A stretch of DNA of 8,572 nt from Planctomycetaceae bacterium (lineage in GTDB: Bacteria > Planctomycetota > Planctomycetia > Pirellulales > Thermoguttaceae). The notes beneath the pieces were generated by a model. It was not told the DNA's origin and searched no databases. It worked only from the letters and a program-made list of their open reading frames with translations. The position numbers were made by a program, and so were the translations under genes. Of the stretch, positions 5,467 to 8,572 are shown in pieces. The stretch is from NCBI GenBank assembly GCA_031256755.1, contig JAIRPZ010000287.1, positions 1 through 8,572 on the forward strand. Reading direction: 5' to 3'. How positions within the stretch are numbered: the stretch's first letter is position 1; each line of letters starts with the position of its first letter.

Positions 5467-7707
5467 ATGTTGAACAGAACTTTGACCATGTTTGTCCCCG
5501 CAGCCGCTCTGGTGTTTTTTCTTTCCGCAAACAGCGGTCATTCCGCCGGAGAAATTACGCTCAAAATTCAGGCGGAGGAACCGGTCATTCTCGGTCAGGA
5601 AAATACCGGTCCGACAATTGGCAACCGGGTCCGGCGGATATTCAACAATCTTTTCGGAGAAGGGGAACCGGAACATGTTCACGATCATTCGCCGATGCAG
5701 ATCAATCCGCAACCGCCGATGATGTCGGCCATTCCGACTCAACCGCCGAAACCGCCGACAACGGCGGAAGTCCGGCAAGCCGTTACGCAGCCGCAGGAAC
5801 GGCGCACACCGCAAGGGAATGCCGCTGCGGGCAACACCAATAATACGCCTGCTGCCCGCAATCCCGAATGGAATGAGGGTTTCGAGGGACAGGACAGTTC
5901 GATTTTTAACCGGCTTCGCGATATGCGTATTCCGATATTTACCGGTCTTTCTCCCGGTGAGATTGAGAAGCAATATCAAAATCCGGCAGGCAATACCGGC
6001 AGCCGGATTCCGGGACAACCGGCAACCGATGCGGGACAGCCGCTGCCGGTTGCCGATCAGGGAGAACGAACAGGACGGACGAAAGAAGATCGTCCTGTAT
6101 CGGCGGCAACTTCCGAGCCGCCGGTGAATTCCCCTGCCGATAATACTTTCCCGAATTTTCCGGTAGACCTGCCGTCGCAGCAGATTGCCCGGCAAATTGC
6201 GGAACTTGAAGCCATAGAAGCCGCAAAAAAAAATCAAAAGAATTTACATCCGGGCGATGCACAAACAGGCGGGGAAGCAGAAACCCGTATGGTCGTCAAT
6301 CCGCAGATCGAATTGGTTACGGAAGCACCGCAAAAAACAGTTGTCGGACAGGAAGCCGTCTATAAAATACGGATCAATAATACCGGCAACGGTGCGGCGG
6401 AACAAATTATGTTATCGGCCGAAATTCCTTCGTGGCTTGAAATCAAACAGCATGACGCAACGAAAGGAAAAATCACGGTTGTCCCGCGTACGGACAATCC
6501 TGAAATGCTTGATCTGACGTGGAAAATCAGCCGTCTGGATGTTAAAAGCAGCGATACTCTGGTTCTCCGTCTGATCCCGCACCAGCGAAAATCGGTCGAG
6601 TTGCGTATCCGTTATGATTTTTTACGTAAGTCGCTCATCACCAAAGTGGATGTTCAGGAACCGCTCCTGCAATTGGAACTTCTCGGACCTGCCGAAGTGA
6701 TGTGGAACAGCGAAGCCGCTTACGAATTGATTGTCCGCAACACGGGCAACGGCGATGCCGAAGAAGTCAATTTGGAATTGCTGCAAACCAACTCCGAAAA
6801 GCATACGGCGAAACTTCCGAAACCGCTGGCACCGGGAGAGGAACAGCGGGTTGAAATCAAGGTTTGGACGGGCAAACAGGAACATATCGACATCGGGATT
6901 GCCGCCAGCGGATTATACAATCTGAAGAGTGAAGTGAAACGGCGGATTAAAGTGCTGCGTCCCGAACTTCATGTATCGGTGCAGACCCCGTCTGTTCATT
7001 TTGTGAACAACACCGCCGAGTTTGAAATCCGTATTCAGAACATTGGTACAGCCGATGCCAATAACATTGCGGTTCAAGCCAAATTACCGCTTGGCACGCA
7101 ATTTTCCGAAGCCGCCGGCGGAACATTTACTGCTCAAAGCAATACGGTAGAGTGGAAAGGCAAGTCGATTGCGGTCGGGGCGGTGGAAAAAATGACGCTG
7201 ATTTGTATTCCGAAACGTGAAGGCGAATGCCGGGTGACTGCGGTTGCCAGTGACCATGGCGGAGAATTAGCCGCAGGATCGGGAACGTTTAACGCCGAAG
7301 CCGTTACCGAATTGGATTTGAAAGTGGAAAAACCGCAAGGTCCGGTCGAAGTGGGGCAGACAGCCGATTATGTTGTTCATTTGTCGAATACGGGAACGAA
7401 ATCTGCGGAAAATGTGGAAGTGATTATGGCTTTCGGACGCGGACTGGAACCGGCGGGCGTTGCCGGCGGCGAAGCCGTTTTTGATAACGGGCAGGTTATT
7501 TTTGAACGGATTCCGGTGATTGCGGCGGGGCAGCAGGTCAAATTGAGTGTCCGTGCAAAGGCGGAACGCGCGGAAATGGCGAAAGTCCATATCGAAGTGA
7601 TCAGCAAGGTTTCGGACATTCATTTGGAAAACGGTTTATCAACGTACATTTATTCCCGGAAAAAGGGAACGGCAACGGCGGCCACTCCAAGTGCGGATTT
7701 GCAGTGA
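5467..7707 (+). CDS. Exported protein with four DUF11/CARDB-like repeats
   Basis: From ATG 5467 the protein has 746 residues. It starts with a signal peptide, MLNRTLTMFVPAAALVFFLS, with likely cleavage after HSA (about residue 28). Residues about 30-275 are a low-complexity region rich in Pro, Gln, Asn and Thr, with a PPKPP segment, probably a flexible spacer. Residues about 279-725 hold four immunoglobulin-like repeats beginning near 279, 394, 496 and 610. Each has a strand ending in a conserved turn: NNTGNG (304-309), RNTGNG (424-429), QNIGTA (524-529), SNTGTK (640-645). This is the pattern of DUF11 (conserved repeat domain) or CARDB domains of bacterial surface proteins; chlamydial OmcB contains related domains. 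Unlike OmcB, the protein has almost no cysteine (two, in one repeat), so disulfide cross-linking is unlikely. A structural or adhesive envelope role is inferred. The frame is open back to 5356, but the ribosome binding site and signal peptide favour 5467. Two consecutive TGA codons end the gene. Confidence 0.85.
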   Translation: MLNRTLTMFVPAAALVFFLSANSGHSAGEITLKIQAEEPVILGQENTGPTIGNRVRRIFNNLFGEGEPEHVHDHSPMQINPQPPMMSAIPTQPPKPPTTAEVRQAVTQPQERRTPQGNAAAGNTNNTPAARNPEWNEGFEGQDSSIFNRLRDMRIPIFTGLSPGEIEKQYQNPAGNTGSRIPGQPATDAGQPLPVADQGERTGRTKEDRPVSAATSEPPVNSPADNTFPNFPVDLPSQQIARQIAELEAIEAAKKNQKNLHPGDAQTGGEAETRMVVNPQIELVTEAPQKTVVGQEAVYKIRINNTGNGAAEQIMLSAEIPSWLEIKQHDATKGKITVVPRTDNPEMLDLTWKISRLDVKSSDTLVLRLIPHQRKSVELRIRYDFLRKSLITKVDVQEPLLQLELLGPAEVMWNSEAAYELIVRNTGNGDAEEVNLELLQTNSEKHTAKLPKPLAPGEEQRVEIKVWTGKQEHIDIGIAASGLYNLKSEVKRRIKVLRPELHVSVQTPSVHFVNNTAEFEIRIQNIGTADANNIAVQAKLPLGTQFSEAAGGTFTAQSNTVEWKGKSIAVGAVEKMTLICIPKREGECRVTAVASDHGGELAAGSGTFNAEAVTELDLKVEKPQGPVEVGQTADYVVHLSNTGTKSAENVEVIMAFGRGLEPAGVAGGEAVFDNGQVIFERIPVIAAGQQVKLSVRAKAERAEMAKVHIEVISKVSDIHLENGLSTYIYSRKKGTATAATPSADLQ

Positions 7708-7743
7708 TGAGTGATGTTCATCCGTTTGACAGAGTTTGATATA

Positions 7744-8514
7744 ATGCGCCCGGTGGAACCCTTGCTTTGTGTCGACAATATTTCTGTGCAATTCGGAGAT
7801 CAAACGATTCTCCGCGGCATTTCGTTTTCCGTTGCACGCGGAGAAATGCTGGCGGTTATCGGCGAAAGCGGATGCGGGAAAACCGTTTTGCTCAAAACGC
7901 TCATCGGTTTGAATCCATATTCTGCCGGCAGAATTTTATTTGACGGCATTGAACTCAATCAATTATCTTCTTTTGAACTTGCTCAAATCCGGACGCGTTT
8001 CGGCTTTGTTTTTCAGCAGGCAGCACTTTTCGACAGTATGACTGTCGGCGAAAACATTGCTTTTCCGCTTGTCCAGCATACGAAAAAAAAGAAGGATGAA
8101 ATTCAAACGATTATTGAAACGTTAATCGATGAAGTTGGATTAGACCGCAGTGTGCTGTTGAAGATGCCGGCTGAAATTTCCGGCGGGATGAGAAAAAGAG
8201 CCGGAATTGCCAGAGCATTGGCGTTGGAGCCGGAATTGATTTTATATGATGAACCGACGACGGGGCTTGATCCGGTGATGAGTGAACTGATTAACGAATT
8301 GATGATCAGTGTCCGCCGGCAGCATCATGTTACAGGAATTATGATCACGCATGATATGCATTCTGTTTTATCGGTTGCGGATCGGGCGTTGATGCTGTCG
8401 CCGCTGGCGAAGTTAGCCGCCGGTGAACCGCAAATCCGATTTGACGGTTCGCCGGCGGGCTTGGTTCATTCGCCGGATGCCCGTGTCCGGCAATTTGCCG
8501 GTTCACGTTATTAA
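7744..8514 (+). CDS. MlaF-type ABC transporter ATP-binding protein
   Basis: This is a 256-residue ABC ATPase with every motif intact: Walker A GESGCGKTV (40-48, Lys46), Q-loop VFQQAALFD (Gln91), signature ISGGMRKR (145-152), Walker B LILYDEPTTGLDP (Asp169, Glu170) and H-loop THD (His203). The combination FQQ-ALFDSMTVGEN, SGGMRKRAGIARALAL and ILYDEPTTGLDP is characteristic of the MlaF/Ttg2A family, which powers phospholipid movement between inner and outer membranes with the permease MlaE and the MCE protein MlaD. Neither partner is seen here. The start is uncertain: the frame opens at GTG 7711 and ATG 7714, directly after the upstream TGA TGA, which would add 10-11 residues. ATG 7744 gives the usual short N-terminus before the first strand. 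The gene follows the DUF11 gene closely and is probably cotranscribed with it. Confidence 0.87.
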   Translation: MRPVEPLLCVDNISVQFGDQTILRGISFSVARGEMLAVIGESGCGKTVLLKTLIGLNPYSAGRILFDGIELNQLSSFELAQIRTRFGFVFQQAALFDSMTVGENIAFPLVQHTKKKKDEIQTIIETLIDEVGLDRSVLLKMPAEISGGMRKRAGIARALALEPELILYDEPTTGLDPVMSELINELMISVRRQHHVTGIMITHDMHSVLSVADRALMLSPLAKLAAGEPQIRFDGSPAGLVHSPDARVRQFAGSRY

Positions 8515-8525
8515 AGCGAAAGGGA

Positions 8526-8572
8526 CTACCAGCCGTTGGACATTCCCGCATCGGCGTAGGTTCTGTTGCTGC
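8526..8572 (-). CDS. Possible 3' end of a convergent gene (partial)
   Basis: On the minus strand a frame is open from the window edge to a TAG at 8526-8528, reading SNRTYADAGMSNGW at its end. If real, it would converge on the MlaF-type gene with 11 bases between stops. Fifteen codons are too few to identify a family, and one plus-strand frame is also open here, so this is only a possibility. Confidence 0.2.
   Translation of the reverse strand, partial: SNRTYADAGMSNGW

Noticed and set aside
5461..6237. A 258-codon open frame on the minus strand
   Set aside because: It lies opposite the DUF11 gene, reads as Arg/Cys-rich sequence with no domain pattern, and is explained by the codon bias of the real gene on the plus strand.
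7726..7745. TTGACA followed by TATAAT just before the MlaF-type ATPase ATG
   Set aside because: Both hexamers are perfect, but the spacer is only 8 bases, far from the 16-18 needed, and the -10 would overlap the start codon.
8515..8559. Continuation of the ATPase frame after its TAA, reading SERDYQPLDIPASA to a TAG
   Set aside because: The ATPase is already full length and 14 codons in frame can occur by chance; there is no reason to suspect stop read-through.
1..8572. CRISPR arrays, insertion sequences, phage genes or a defence island
   Set aside because: No regularly spaced repeats, transposase or integrase motifs, or terminal inverted repeats with target duplications were seen; base use is uniform throughout.

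Overview
The window suggests a Gram-negative-type bacterium, most likely a planctomycete (PVC superphylum). The reasons are the didermal envelope genes (a lipobox protein with a LolA-like fold and a beta-propeller, a DUF11-repeat exported protein, an MlaF-type lipid-transport ATPase), the style of the RecA and omega proteins, and the near absence of Shine-Dalgarno sequences. This placement is inference from sequence style, not from a database search. By eye, base composition is about half G+C and uniform. There are no insertion sequences, phage genes, CRISPR repeats or integration scars.

Layout. The left edge (22-94) carries a tRNA-Thr(CGU) gene on the minus strand, with a consensus promoter (125-152) lying between it and the first protein gene. 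All confidently called protein genes are on the plus strand: a membrane histidine kinase (179-1744), the RNA polymerase omega subunit (1834-2115), RecA (2175-3251), a lipoprotein with a LolA-like domain and a beta-propeller that overlaps the recA stop by 17 bases (3235-5283), a 183-base intergenic stretch with a long-range inverted repeat, an exported protein with four DUF11/CARDB-like repeats (5467-7707), and an MlaF-type ABC ATPase (7744-8514). The last 58 bases hold no complete gene; a minus-strand reading frame may end there.

How the genes fit together. rpoZ and recA are housekeeping genes placed between envelope and signalling genes. The recA/lipoprotein overlap suggests translational coupling. 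The lipoprotein, the DUF11 protein and the MlaF-type ATPase all point to the cell envelope, but nothing visible proves that they form one system. No response regulator partner of the kinase and no MlaE/MlaD partner of the ATPase lie in the window.

I did not find a convincing new defence, mobile or secretion system. The items most worth a second look are the LolA-plus-propeller lipoprotein coupled to recA, the DUF11-repeat exported protein, the symmetric -10 element shared by the tRNA and kinase promoters, and the inverted repeat upstream of the DUF11 gene.
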